Shown: positions 46,201 to 55,532, counted from the first letter of the stretch. The stretch is 64,000 bases of DNA from Strongylocentrotus droebachiensis (GCA_035222895.1 JAVYIG010007461.1:37757-101756); one strand, 5' to 3'. Notes: a model not told the origin generated them from the sequence alone. A program made the numbers and translations.

Positions 46201-48921
46201 GTCCAAGCTCACAGGTTTATCTCTGACTGGTGGGCGGTCATCATGATGATCATCCTATCCATCCTCCTTCTCGGTAACATCATTAACATCATCCGACTAC
46301 CGCAGAATCCAGAGCGTCTTAAATTCATGGCTCCTTGCGTGCCCTTCTTACCCATGTGCGCCATGTTTGTTAACATTTATCTCATGCATAAGCTCTCCTA
46401 TCTCACGTGGATCCGGTTTGCAATCTGGCTTATTGTAGGTGAGGGCGCACTTCATTTTTTTACAAATTTATGAATTAAGGCTTGTTTAAACCCCAGGGCA
46501 AAATGTGGCGGTGAGATGGACAAAAAAGCAACGCTTACCCAGTTAGAAGCCCCGAGTTTGAGAAAAGTGTGTAGTGTGTTAGGTCAAAAAAAATATATCA
46601 TGCAGGGACAATAAACAAAGAATACATGGATTCCATAACTACATGTCCAAAAAATACAATTTTGTACACATCCCTTAAAGGTACTACGTCCCTTTTGCAG
46701 CCAACCTCAAATGCTGTAGAACTTTGCAGGTATTATGAATATGTCATGTATGTCCTATCTGTGAAATTTAAACGTTAGCAGTGTCCTCATATTCAAATTA
46801 TGCAAGGAAACCCGTTTACTTGCTATACTTCACTGTCAGACACTATTGAGTGACTGACTGCCTTTTTTCCTTCTTTGGTAATAACATACATGAAAAGAGT
46901 TGTAAAGGGTACATGAGCATTTGTCTACATCAATAACCCACTTCTTGTGATGGCCAAGATTAAAATGATTGAATCTTTGCGCAGCATAAAACGTATGACC
47001 ATTCGGTACAATTGTCTGAAAATCAAGACTATTACTTTTGGGCTCTATAGCCCTAAAGTCGATTTGACAACTAATAGTCGTAATTTTCCCACTTGAAGAC
47101 ATTTTCAAGCCCAACCTTTTTTAGGGAGGTTCTTAATTAGTATTATCTTTCAAATGCAGTTGGAATTTAACTTTTTCATTTGTTTGGCCTGCAAATGGGA
47201 CATAGTACCTTTAAAGGTACTATGTCCCATTTGCAGGCCCAAAAAATGAATAATTTTGGCCATCACAAGAAGTGGGTTATTGATGTACATGTAGACAAAT
47301 GCTCATGTACCCTTTACAGCTCATTTTATGTATGTTATTATCAAAGAAGAAAAAAAGCCAGTCAGTCACTCAATAGTGTCTGACAGTGAAGTCTAGCAAG
47401 TAAACAGGTTTCCTTGCATAATTTGAATATGAGGACACTGCTAACGTTTAAATTTCACAGATAGGACATACATGACATATTAATAATTCCTGCAAAGTTC
47501 TACAGAAGTTGAGGTTGGCTGCAAAAGTACCTTTAATGCATCTCCTAAAATGATATAATTATAAATCCGCTTTTATGACTTCTGGTATAAATTTAAAAAT
47601 CACGCATTAAGTATGACATTGAATGTACCGGGAAAAAACGTTTAGTATTGAACGAACAATTCTAGTTTAAAGAAAATTAGTTCCTCGATAAATCGCAACG
47701 AACTTTTACCATTCTTATGGTTCATTCGCCTCTCTGTGTGTATTAAATATTATGCTATTTCCCTCCAACTTACAAGATGAATTATCGATTTATCGTTATC
47801 TAACCCCTTTTTCCATTATGTATATTTTGCAGGTCTTTTAATTTATTTTGGATATGGTATTTGGAATAGTAGCATTGAGACAAGATTCCACGATACAACG
47901 AGAAAAGATGGAAAAGATGGAAAAGAGGCGATTCTCATGGATACAAATGATGTAAATGTGAGTATTGAAGCAAAATTGATTGAATCTAATTCTCGAACCC
48001 AGCTATGCATTTTAGTTGTAAACCAATACTTAGATAATATATTTAACATATTTTGAAGGTGCTTTGTTAACCTTTATAACACTTACACAGTGAATTTGCA
48101 ATTGCTTATTGTTTACTTTTTTGTCATATTAAACGTACCTTATCTTTGAGCAAACCTAGACAATAAGAGAGCACCACTTCTAATTCTATCCAATATGTCC
48201 CCTTAATAACATTGCTCTAGTCGGTGAATATGAGTAGGCCCAGTCACCGAGGGGCGCTGGCGTCATAGTGAGAAGGGGATGGGGTCTGGAAACTCTAGGT
48301 GGATGGGATGCGACATGAAAATGCCATTCAAGGGAGGGGAGTATCTTGTGACGTTATCTTTACAACACCCTAGTTCCCTAGCTCTCCTACCTTCATTTTC
48401 CCCTCTCATATTCGCCATTCGATGGTGGGGAAATGGGAACGCGCCCCTGTAGCTACGCTACCTGCTTCGATGTAATAGGATAATACTTTTAAAGGGAATA
48501 GTAATAATAATTATATGTATATTTACATAGCGCCGGTATCCGCCAGGCTCTGACGCTCATGGCGCTTTACACGCATTACCCTGGTTATAGCCGAGCTGCC
48601 AAAGTAACTAGCGCTCAAGCATATCAGGTACACATTTACACCTGGGTGGAGAGTGGCTAATGTAGATTAACGTCTTGCCAAACGACATTAGTGCCGCGGC
48701 GGGACTTGAACCCCGAACCTTTTGATCTGCAGTCGGGTGACTTATCCTCTAGACCACTAAACCACAACACCTCTAATAATACTTTTTCTCTCTCTTTCTC
48801 TTTTGATCAGATGTCCACGGCTCCCGTACTTATTCCAGCCCACTCAGCGTCAGAGCCCATCAAGCCCGAGGACAGTATACCTGCCCCCGCTTCGTCTTCC
48901 GATGAATTCGAGACGCCTTAA
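26345..48921 (+). CDS. Cationic amino acid transporter (SLC7 CAT family), complete, 8 coding exons
   Basis: Exons 26345-26618, 41468-41704, 43107-43315, 43921-44056, 44746-44965, 45576-46438, 47833-47957 and 48811-48921 join with consistent phases (1,1,0,1,2,1,0) and GT/AG borders into 724 residues plus TAA, within the usual CAT size. Visible features: first membrane segment with the unwound glycine motif [15 protein letters not shown] (about 52-66); [16 protein letters not shown] (95-110); VTVGEF with Glu119 at the place of the glutamate known to be essential in mammalian CAT1; [17 protein letters not shown] in exons 4; [11 protein letters not shown] in exon 5; [10 protein letters not shown] (397-406); an acidic, Ser/Thr/Pro-rich cytosolic loop (about 418-548); and the CAT C-terminal domain with [15 protein letters not shown] and [10 protein letters not shown]. 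The family moves cationic amino acids across the plasma membrane with 14 membrane segments. The C-terminal block also resembles CAT4 (SLC7A4), so orthology to CAT1-3 versus CAT4 is open. The ATG at 26345 is in a good context (cacc-ATG-G). An acceptor at 26324/26325 implies a 5' non-coding exon upstream. Substrate is inferred only. Confidence 0.93.
26643..26848. repeat. Interspersed repeat bounded by C-run and G-run, copy 2
   Basis: A shorter copy of the family at 480-854, with C run 26643-26663 and G run 26828-26848 as its edges. It lies in CAT gene 1 intron 1, only 25 bases past the exon 1 donor. Confidence 0.6.
26852..26987. mobile_element. MITE family D (gtcatttgtca), copy 1
   Basis: gtcatcagtgacaaatgac at the left and gatttttgtcatttgtcatt at the right, with gctactgaaatca and gattggttatcagcag between. 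Matches 31667-31812 in the opposite orientation; its left tip is cut away next to the G run at 26848. Confidence 0.75.
27071..27251. mobile_element. MITE family E (tacagtcaaacctg), copy 1
   Basis: Ends tacagtcaaacctgt and gtgactgta suggest a TA target. Contains two copies of gtagacaggtggtc, and ccattttcaagggaaac. Same family at 50655-50848. Confidence 0.75.
27413..27843. mobile_element. TIR element, gggacttttagat family, copy 2, with LINE sequence inside
   Basis: Left 50 bases (gggacttttagatttgcacg, then gacatagtggact) are inverted at the right (agtccactatgtcgacgtgc, then aaatctataagtccc). TA flanks both ends (27411-27412, 27844-27845), as in Tc1/mariner-type insertions. The core is occupied by a LINE fragment. 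Confidence 0.8.
27505..27785 (-). mobile_element. LINE 3' fragment (reverse transcriptase C-terminus)
   Basis: On the minus strand, [18 protein letters not shown] with a following NASTLNSF resembles the end of CR1/Jockey-type LINE proteins (FxKxSFxYxGAxxWNxLP...SLxxFK). It ends in an AT-rich tail near 27505-27535. The 5' part is missing, as usual for LINEs. Family assignment is from memory. Confidence 0.6.
27852..30949. other. CAT gene 1 intron 1, part without recognised features
   Basis: AT-rich; no exon, repeat partner or domain recognised. TGACGTCA occurs at 29595-29602. Confidence 0.4.
30950..31350. repeat. Trinucleotide field (TAA)n / (ACT)n next to a SINE tail
   Basis: taataatgata runs from about 30975 to 31055, then (act/cta)n to about 31300, with short gct and ttc interruptions. 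It is followed by gtaaagcgaagcgcttac (about 31338-31356), the tail motif of the SINEs in this window, suggesting the array grew from a SINE tail. The leucine-rich frame across it is an artefact. Confidence 0.8.
31667..31812. mobile_element. MITE family D, copy 2 (complete)
   Basis: Complete inverted ends: gggggtgtttcacaaa and ttttgtgaaacaccccc. Internal sequence is the reverse complement of 26852-26987. It abuts a SINE on its right. Confidence 0.8.
31816..31954 (-). mobile_element. tRNA-derived SINE, copy 1
   Basis: Read on the minus strand: aggtgtcgtagtcaagtggt (box A region) and gggttcgataccc (box B, 31897-31885) at tRNA-like spacing, then further SINE body to about 31816. It is not a tRNA gene: the anticodon arm does not form and the ends do not pair. 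Confidence 0.7.
31955..32801. other. Intron stretch with a long G run and a short GA tract
   Basis: G run at about 32246-32262, (GA)n at 32447-32470. No exon recognised. Confidence 0.4.
32802..33905 (-). mobile_element. 5'-truncated LINE (CR1/L2-type) copy
   Basis: On the minus strand [14 protein letters not shown] (from about 33899), then in another frame [28 protein letters not shown] and [15 protein letters not shown] (33743-33423). These are the last motifs of a LINE reverse transcriptase. The 3' end shows short repeats (aaactcaaactc at 32806-32818 on the minus strand), as CR1/L2 LINEs have. The frame changes at least once, so it is dead. Lies in CAT gene 1 intron 1. Confidence 0.8.
34748..34820 (-). 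mobile_element. SINE tail, truncated copy
   Basis: taataataatagtaataaa followed by cttataaagcgctcacc and attagcgctataac: the aagcgct tail of the SINE family on the minus strand without its head. Confidence 0.5.
35167..35249. promoter_or_regulatory. RFX X-box-like palindrome and TCACGTGA E-box
   Basis: gtttccatggaaac, a perfect palindrome close to the RFX X-box, at 35167-35180; TCACGTGA, a bHLH-zip/CLEAR-type E-box core, at 35242-35249. Both lie in a GC-richer island inside the long first intron of CAT gene 1, where an enhancer would be plausible. Confidence 0.3.
36939..37146. mobile_element. MITE with cagtcacac ends and an accgacaccag mini-repeat
   Basis: Left cctcagtcacaccg pairs with the right ggcagtgtgactaaag. 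Inside, the 11-base word accgacaccag is repeated head to tail at about 37020-37055. A related segment follows at 37190-37434 (cagtcacaccagaccg and, inverted, cggtctggtgtcag). Confidence 0.6.
37190..37434. mobile_element. Second cagtcacac-type element
   Basis: cagtcacaccagaccg at 37191 is inverted near 37408-37424 (cggtctggtgtcagtctc). A C run lies at about 37240-37251. Directly adjacent to MITE family B copy 2. Confidence 0.5.
37437..37632 (-). mobile_element. MITE family B, copy 2 (inverted)
   Basis: Inverted relative to 12711-12897: tagctacttgcgccctctat, atttgatgagataaccacct and ctagtgcagtggggcttta. Lies in CAT gene 1 intron 1. Confidence 0.75.
37633..41467. other. CAT gene 1 intron 1, last part, no exon recognised
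   Basis: AT-rich. Frames at 38060-38341 and 38353-38754 are not recognisable. 40,300-40,720 is A-rich with aataaaa words, as in minus-strand LINE 3' regions, but no coding remnant is visible. Confidence 0.4.
41468..41704 (+). CDS. CAT gene 1, exon 2
   Basis: 79 codons between ttcacag and gtaaga. Encodes the best conserved block of the family: [16 protein letters not shown], then [20 protein letters not shown] and [12 protein letters not shown]. The extracellular loop after it is short and shows no N-glycosylation sequon, unlike the second CAT gene in this window. Confidence 0.94.
41705..43106. other. CAT gene 1 intron 2
   Basis: AT-rich, no exon or clear repeat; TGACGTCA at 42109-42116. Confidence 0.5.
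43107..43315 (+). CDS. CAT gene 1, exon 3
   Basis: Between caacag and gtaggt; phase 1 in, phase 0 out. Encodes two membrane segments (around [16 protein letters not shown] and [15 protein letters not shown]) and ends with FLPFGFSG, the family's PFGFSG block. The second CAT gene has an intron at exactly this codon. Confidence 0.93.
43921..44056 (+). CDS. CAT gene 1, exon 4
   Basis: Between taaacag and gtaagt; phase 0 in, phase 1 out. Encodes [20 protein letters not shown] and [13 protein letters not shown], a signature stretch of CAT carriers, then a membrane segment ending LLICLV. The gt of gtaatgac at its first base also looks like a donor, but the reading frame and paralogue support it as coding. 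Confidence 0.94.
44072..44155 (-). mobile_element. SINE tail, truncated copy, in CAT gene 1 intron 4
   Basis: aataataataataat followed by ttgtataaagcgcttg and ctctaagcgcttcac; it begins 16 bases after the exon 4 donor. Confidence 0.55.
44746..44965 (+). CDS. CAT gene 1, exon 5
   Basis: Between atatag and gtgaga; phase 1 in, phase 2 out. Encodes [16 protein letters not shown], a short extracellular loop, [20 protein letters not shown] and [15 protein letters not shown]. Both borders of this exon are absent from the second CAT gene, where the same segment lies inside one long exon. Confidence 0.94.
44966..45575. other. CAT gene 1 intron 5, with a G-run-rich repeat remnant
   Basis: A G run (45006-45017) is followed by several cgggggc/tttgggggc segments to about 45175. 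It may be a diverged relative of the C/G-run repeat at 480-854. No exon. Confidence 0.4.
45576..46438 (+). CDS. CAT gene 1, exon 6 (largest)
   Basis: 863 bases between gttcag and gtgagg; phase 2 in, phase 1 out. Encodes the [14 protein letters not shown] membrane segment, the acidic cytosolic loop containing NEDDDEIS and EETDDEF, then the last four membrane segments of the CAT C-terminal domain ending IRFAIWLIV. Base composition is much more GC-rich than the flanking introns, as expected of a real exon. Confidence 0.95.
46675..47214. mobile_element. TTAA-tipped foldback MITE, copy A, in CAT gene 1 intron 6
   Basis: Starts TTAAAGGTACTACGTCCC and ends gggacatagtacctTTAA at 47211-47214. It shares about 300 bases with the inverted neighbour 47211-47536, including gaaatttaaacgttagcagt and ccacttcttgtgatggcca. 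No transposase. Confidence 0.85.
47211..47536. mobile_element. TTAA-tipped foldback MITE, copy B, inverted next to copy A
   Basis: Starts TTAAAGGTACTATGTCCC, sharing the TTAA with copy A, and ends ggctgcaaaagtacctTTAA. It is a near-complement of the left part of copy A (tggccatcacaagaagtgg; actgctaacgtttaaatttc). Confidence 0.85.
47833..47957 (+). CDS. CAT gene 1, exon 7
   Basis: Between ttttgcag and gtgagt; phase 1 in, phase 0 out. Begins [16 protein letters not shown], the conserved end of the last membrane segment in CAT proteins, followed by a charged cytosolic tail with a KDGKDGK repeat. Confidence 0.9.
48500..48774 (-). mobile_element. tRNA-derived SINE, full-length copy, next to CAT gene 1 exon 8
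   Basis: Minus strand: aggtgttgtggtttagtgg (box A), gttcggggttcaagtccc (box B, around 48713-48701), cactaatgtcg body, and a tail with gcgctatgtaaat ending in attattattac. Its head stops 36 bases upstream of the exon 8 acceptor. Confidence 0.8.
48811..48921 (+). CDS. CAT gene 1, exon 8 (C-terminal tail)
   Basis: 36 residues plus TAA after the acceptor ttgatcag. The tail is Ser/Pro/Glu-rich ([13 protein letters not shown] at the end), with no recognisable domain. It is supported by phase (0), a pyrimidine tract and GC-rich composition, not by homology. The second CAT gene ends in the equivalent of exon 7 and has no such exon. An alternative 3' end cannot be excluded. Confidence 0.75.
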   Translation: MSTAPVLIPAHSASEPIKPEDSIPAPASSSDEFETP

Positions 48922-48979
48922 ACTCATGTCTGAATTTAGCTACCATGATGTATCCATGCATTTCTAAAGCCCCGTTCAC

Positions 48980-48985
48980 AATAAA
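48980..48985 (+). terminator. Candidate poly(A) signal of CAT gene 1
   Basis: AATAAA 59 bases past the TAA. Another AATAAA at 52336-52341 is followed closely by an A-rich run and could serve a long 3' UTR. Sequence alone does not decide. Confidence 0.35.
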
Positions 48986-49121
48986 TCAGTAAACCGCTTT
49001 AAAGAAAACCGCAGCGGCAAAATTCACTTTAATAGATAAGCCGAGGAGTTATGCTGGTATCTCTTTGGTAAAGTGTAGTGTGCTTCATGATTCTCTTATA
49101 GCAAAAAATATAGGTAATACT

Positions 49122-49427
49122 CCATTCACACCAACAAGGCCGACACCAGACCGACTGCAGCCGAGCTCAAACTTGCATTAACCCAACTGCCGAAATTTTG
49201 GTTGGTTTTGGTGACTGTGTGGCAATGTTACTGATGCATAAGTATTGCTACGCGCAGCGATGCTTTTTACCCCCACTCCACCCAAATATTGCACCCCTCC
49301 CATTATTTACACGTCAAGTTTTGCCGCGGCGGTTTACGGTATCTAGTCTGAACGAGGCTTTGTTGGTCGTCTGTACGGGCGTTACGAGTGCGTTATGTGT
49401 CTGTGTAACACTCTTGAGTGTGAACGG
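49122..49427. mobile_element. Possible cagtcacac-related element downstream of CAT gene 1
   Basis: ccattcacaccaac and gccgacaccagaccgactg at the left resemble 36939-37434; gagtgtgaacgg at the right could be the inverted end. Diverged, so uncertain. Confidence 0.35.
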
Positions 49428-50654
49428 TTATGTGGCCAAATTAAACCTTGCGCTGTCAACATATTTATATATATATTTACGTGTTTAGTGAGGGACGGTT
49501 TTTAAGACGTTGAATGATATATGATCATAACGACGGATGCTTTGATTGCAAAAACATTAACAGAAGTTGGTAAAAAGTGAACACGAAACGTAAGGTGGTT
49601 GTGGCCAGGATAATACAAACAAGTATGAGAGAAGCAAATGGTACCGTTGACAAAAACATTGATTTATTTAGGAGCAAAGATTTGACGTGGTGTTGTAATT
49701 AATCATCTTCTTGTAACTCTTTTAACTAGTCAGTGGAAGTGTGCATAATCTTAATCAACGGCAAATACATTTCCGTTTGCTAGTGCTAGTTTCCGGTTAA
49801 AATGACAAGGGTGAAGCACTATTTCGGGCCTCTTGGTTGACCTCAGGTCCAAGAAACCAAAAGACAACGAGACAGAAAGTACGAAAACTGTTAAAACTGA
49901 AAACCTAATAGTGATAATTATGCGCTAAACAAGAACCGAATATTATCATTATTGTTATTATTAAATGCAGAACTTCGCTTTTCGTTTCGGTCTCGTCAAT
50001 AACGCTAAAAAGGGTCCTTGAGAACGCTTTTCATTTTCGGGGAATGAGGGTGGGTGAGGGACTAAAGTGGTCTCGTGGGCCTTTTAGGTCTGTCGAACTT
50101 TAGCTTCTTTCATGGGCTGAAGCCTGTCACTATAACTTCTTGCTATAACCGTCCATATTTAGAGATTCAGGTTAACTACATTATGGTAATGAAATTGCAT
50201 TCCAACAGTTATTAGAGCCTATGACAAAAAATGTTAACAAAACAAAATCAATCGTTGTGTCCAATCTTCTACCATTTGTTATTCCATTTATTTAGTTTTA
50301 AAAAAAAAATGTAGTAGGTTTTGTTTAATTTCTCTCTATTGAATGATAATAACATCACAACTAGTTTGATAATGAATATCGTCACTCTAAGCGATTTGTA
50401 GACCTTGAATTATTTAGATCAAAATTTAAAGGGGGAAAATGTGAACAGGAAAATACCCGAATTGTGCTATTATACCATCGACGATGATGATAATTATCGA
50501 AGATGAAAAAGAAATGCATTAGGTTATTAATGTTTTTAAAAAAGGAGATTACAATAAAATAAAACTTAAAAAGATGCAAATAAACATATATACCTCCACA
50601 CAGGACTACTAGTATTGCGATTAAAATCCCACCATGTACGCTCAGAAAAGATGT
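49428..50654. other. Downstream of CAT gene 1, nothing recognised
   Basis: AT-rich, no exon. A poly(A) signal AATAAA lies earlier, at 48980-48985, 59 bases after the CAT gene 1 stop, and is the nearest candidate 3' end. Confidence 0.4.
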
Positions 50655-50848
50655 TACAGTGAAACCTGTCTATAAAGACCATCCAAGGGAGACAAGAAAA
50701 GTGGTCTTTATAGGCAGGTGGTCTTTATGTACAGGTTCTATTAGTACAAGTTTCAATGATAAACCATTTTCAAGGGAAACCAAAAATGTGGTCTTTGTAG
50801 ACAGGTGGTCTTTCTATACAGGTGGTCGCTAGAGCAGGTTTGACTGTA
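50655..50848. mobile_element. MITE family E, copy 2
   Basis: Ends tacagtgaaacctgtc and gcaggtttgactgta; contains gcaggtggtctttat, gtagacaggtggtctt and ccattttcaagggaaacc, in the order seen at 27071-27251. Confidence 0.75.
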
Positions 50849-50899
50849 AATCCAAAGACTGATAAAGACGATGGTTCAGATTCATTAGCAGCCAACAGG

Positions 50900-51240
50900 G
50901 GAGGTGTCGTGGTATAGATGTTCATTCACTTCACTTTAAATCAAGAAGCTCAGGGTTCGAATCCCAGCCCGACACTAATATCATCTCATCAGGCATTGTG
51001 CCACTCTCTAACCAAGTACAGGGAATACCTGGGCCCTGTATTATAAAGAGTTGCGATTGAATCAATCATTCGAAACTCAAAACGAATCGCAACTTTGTAA
51101 TTAAGAGATAGGAGTTGCGATTCGAATCAATCACAACTCTTTCTAAGACGGGGCCATGATCTGATGATGTTTAAGTAGGGTAATAATACTTGAACACTTT
51201 GCTAAAACTTGGGTTTGATGAGCGCTGTATACGTTTTAAA
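50900..51240 (+). mobile_element. tRNA-derived SINE interrupted by a MITE
   Basis: aggtgtcgtggtatagatg and gggttcgaatccc (50953-50965) give a clear tRNA-like head; the body cactaatatcatc and ccactctctaacc matches the SINE at 48500. After the MITE (51031-51155) the tail resumes with gggtaataata and gagcgctgta. Confidence 0.75.
51031..51155. mobile_element. MITE family C, copy 2, inserted in a SINE
   Basis: gggccctgtattataaagag at the left pairs with ctctttctaagacggggcc at the right; inside are gcgattgaatcaatc and gattcgaatcaatc. Flanked on both sides by SINE sequence. Confidence 0.8.
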
Positions 51241-53065
51241 CACTGTTTTATAAGCCGAAACTTTCAGCGCACGCCGCTGTTGTCAATGTACACCTCTTCA
51301 TAAAGTGGACGAAAAAGGAACATCGTGAAATAACTTTGTAGAAGAATGATGACTCTGATGATGTTATATGAGTTAATGTTTCGGTAGTCATAGTATATTT
51401 TTAATTTGATATATCTTTATATGTGTATATAATGATGAGTATCTACAAAGAGAAAAGAGGTCCTTATTATCTATTATAAAAGTGAAAGTTTCAAGTGCAA
51501 TGGTTGAATATATTTATGTGGTTTGTAAATACAGAGATGGTATTATGTCAAAGAGTTTTGGTTTAAAGAAAAGGTGACGAGAATGGTAATATTAAATGGC
51601 GGCGGAAGTAATTAAATCTCAATGTTGTATCATTGTAAAGAGATCGTCGTGGCTTACGAGCTCATCAAATAACATTTTTCAAGAAACTAAAAGGTTACTG
51701 TATTTAGATTTTTATATCAACAAGGAGTTTAGTTATCCTTTTGACCTGCGAAACGTTTACTTCGGTTTTGAATAGAACGGTATTTAAATTTAGATTCAGT
51801 TATCTTTGTTATCTTTCTATTCTTTTATAGAGAAAGAAGATTATGAAACTTACTCCATTTCTGGATTGTTATTGAATTTTTATCTACATTTAAGTCAATC
51901 AACAATTCATTTTGATCATTGATTCATTACGAATGGGCTTAATTGGCATTTAGTGTAAGAATACATCCCAATCAGTAACTGACACGGAATACAATGATGC
52001 AAAACTTGATTAAATTTGCGTCCAGGTTGCTTTCACAAGTCGAAGCTAAATTAATAAGCGATGCCAGTTCGTCATCGCGCCCTCTTCTGCCATTTAAAAA
52101 ATAATTCCTCTTCTGCCATTTTATTTCTGCCATTCCACTCCGTTCGCGAATCTTGATCTTGTTTCAGTTGTGGTAAAAAAAGAAAAGAAATGTTATCATA
52201 AAGAGTATATAGTTTATTGTACAATTAATAGACTATTATGAAATTTTAGAGTACGATATATGATAGATATACAGTTTAGAAGATTATTTTATGTGTAGAT
52301 GATGATTGTTGAAATGTAAGATGTTTATTTGTCGCAATAAAAATGAAAAAAAAACACTAACTCAGTTGTTGTTGTTTTTGATAACGTGTATACATTCAAA
52401 AAATTCTTGACCTTTAACGTCACCATCCAAAAGACGTGACTTAGTTTTGCACTTGGGTCCGATTAGAATCAGTTTGTAGCCAAGTACAGAGAGCTGACCT
52501 ATAACAGTGGTGCCAATGCTATATCAACTTACATATCCATAACGCTCTGATCTAAACCACTTAAACCCTTTTGTTTGCTGTGTATAAAAGTGACCAATTA
52601 TGGGGTAAACGTCAGACAAAATTCAGTAAAAAAAAAAGTTTTGCTTCTGCTGGTCGCCAATGCTATTCAAACCCTTTATGAGCGAAATGAGTAGAACGAT
52701 TTTATCGGCTGCTTATAAACCCTTTCACAAAGAATGAACAGAACTATCTTTATTATACCTATTATAAGAAAACTTTATTCCTGAAACTGAAGAAAAAATA
52801 TGAAGGAGAGGAGATGAAATCATTGGAAGCTCACAATTCATGTATACCAGACACAAGTACAAATCACTAGCTCAAGCTCCTAAAAAAGTTAATACTATTT
52901 AATTCTGATTTAATCCTGACATAAATTATGGCATTGCGTCAGCACCGAACATAAAGAAAACGAATTTGTGAATACAAAATATATGTCGGGAATCATAAAT
53001 AATTTGTTTTCTCTCTACATATCACACATCACAAATTAGGTTAATTACAGATAGTTGCTTATAAA
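51241..53065. other. Intergenic AT-rich stretch between the two CAT genes
   Basis: AATAAA at 52336-52341 followed by an A run is the only notable signal. No exon recognised. Confidence 0.4.
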
Positions 53066-53205
53066 TAATAATAATATGTCTTGTTTATCCAGGGAAGCCT
53101 CATCAGTATTAATACTGTTCTCCCTTAGGGCCCTGCAATCAAACCGCGGCTGTATCCAAGCTACCATGAAAAGGCGCTCAAGCATTCAATAAAAGTTCTT
53201 CCTAT
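53066..53205 (-). mobile_element. SINE-like tail, diverged
   Basis: aataataataatatgtcttg, then a segment with ccagggaagcc and ccttagggccctgc, and ggcgctcaagcattc, which also occurs in the SINE at 48500. No head visible. Confidence 0.4.
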
Positions 53206-55480
53206 TGGGTATATGTTTGTTAATTTGTTAACAGTTAGTACTGCATGGAAAATGGTTGAAAAAGAATTAAAACCATCCAACTCTTTGTAAATTTCGGATG
53301 CCGGGAAAAATTAACGACAATTGATGACAACTGACCGGGAAGTAATGTTCACAATCATTGATTATTCACAAAAGGTTTGTTTAACCCGAAGACGTGAAGA
53401 CCCGACGGGACGAAATAAGTCGGGTATAATACAGTAATTTGAATACATTAATACATACATAGATTGAACAATGTTAGTTAGGTCTGCTATTACAATGGAA
53501 ACACGCGACACATTATACATTTTCCTTATACCAACATAAAATACATCGAATACAACCATGATAACTCTATTTTTCATCAAAAAGTTTCACTATATTCATA
53601 ACTACTCGTGCTGCCATTATTGCATCCTATACAGCGTGGTGCGATTGTATTTTTTTTTGTTTGGTTTTAAATAAAAATAGGATCCCCCCTGTTTCTCGTT
53701 TTGTATCCCTCTCTGTTTTGAGTCTAATTCCTCCCTTGCATCTCATTGTGTCCTAATTTGAGCACCGACCCCGTCCCCTTTCTGCAGTTTCTTCAGTGCT
53801 ATAAATTCATACTTGTCTAATAGTTCTCAGATAAAGAATGAATACATTATTTTTTCACATTTAATCGACTTTACCCGGATCTGAAAATATAACGTACAAT
53901 TTCTTTATGGCCTACGTATAAGTTGAATAGAATCCCAAGATAAGCAAACGTTAATTTCAAATTTTCGTACACGTTACAAATGTGTAATGTATTTGTACTG
54001 TAATTGCAGATAGTCAAATATGAACCTTAAACACTAAATTCCTGAGGTCAAACGATTAGTAATGATGCTCCTTCGATATCAGTTATTTAGTAATTCAAAT
54101 TCACATCCACTGACGAACACTTATTTTTTTGTTAAGGCGTGCTAAATTGATTCTGCTGATTATAACAATTCTAATAGAGTATAATAAGTTACAATTACTT
54201 TGTACAAAAATAGCTGACAGATTGCTTAATCTACACAAACAGACAACCTCATTCAGAAGCCTACTGACGGCATGCTGGGACGTTCTAATATGACTTTATC
54301 TTTTCTATCAAACATCCATTTTTAGATTTCTGCCTAAAATACAAATTTTATATTATAATGTTATACAATGCATTATCCTAAGAATTGTCCATATCGCAAA
54401 TATTCTTTCAATTGTTTAAAATATTCTTTATTTAAATAAATTTAAACATGTAATTATTCACTCGTCGTACATTGCACAGTATACACACATACCCTCCATT
54501 CACATAAATGAGCTACTTTTGCTGTTCGACTTCTGTTTATCACAATACAAACATTTTCGATTTGTAATTGTAATTTCTATACACTTACATAACGAAAATG
54601 ATTTAAAATACAATTTTGATATACAACCTATTTAGTTACGCATTTTCCTATCCCATATATTCTTTTTAAGGCTGTAAAATGAAGAACAGTCAAGACTAAA
54701 ATCGTTAAGAAAAGCGTTTAATCTGTGAAGCATTTAAAAGAAAACCCTGAAACACCTCAACTCGTCATCTTTCTCTCTTCTTCTGTGCTTGAAGGCTTTT
54801 CATGAAAGGTGGGTAACACTAAATAGCACCTTGAAATAAGTCAGGAGTAGGTGCAAGTCAAAATATTGTTGATTTCTTTTTCTTTTTATCTTTTTTAGGA
54901 ATAATTTGTAGGAAGTCAATCATTTTTTCCCTTCCTTAAGTATACAACAAAAAGTTAAATACTGGTACTTTTCACCAAGAAAAGTAAACGCATGAAGAAT
55001 AAATCAAATCATTGTATCAGTAGGTGATAAGGCTTGCTAATCAAAATGGAACGGCACAAGCTCGTAATAGATCGTAATTAAAACGTAAGTAGTTCGTAAG
55101 TTGATCGCCTCATATTATCTATTGGATAGGATGATGTAATGCATATCTGGCTAAGCACACATTATTCACATAATTAATCTCTTTCAGTAGAACATTATCA
55201 CTATTTGTCTCTAAAAACTAGACATGTTATGAACTTTCATACTATAATTTACTAATTGGAAACGGAGTTGATATGAGGAAAAGAGGAAGGAGAAGATGAT
55301 ACACACGAAGGATATAGACAGAAGGACATAAATTAATACAGGTCTTGAACAAGACCTGAATTGATGGTATCTTGGGCAAGATTGGCGACATATTAATATG
55401 GTAAAACGATAAATGGTAAAAGTCAAATGGATGTAAGAGAAAAATGAAACCGAGAGCAGAGGGTATCAGAAAATATCGAG
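53206..55480. other. Intergenic AT-rich stretch, nothing recognised
   Basis: No domain-bearing frame or repeat partner seen on either strand. Confidence 0.4.
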
Positions 55481-55494
55481 GTGGATAGAGAAGA

Positions 55495-55532
<38 letters not shown>

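Noticed and set aside
48700-48774. Possible tRNA gene on the minus strand (also 31883-31954 and 50900-50975)
   Set aside because: A and B boxes are present but acceptor stem and anticodon arm do not pair, and SINE body follows; they are SINE heads.
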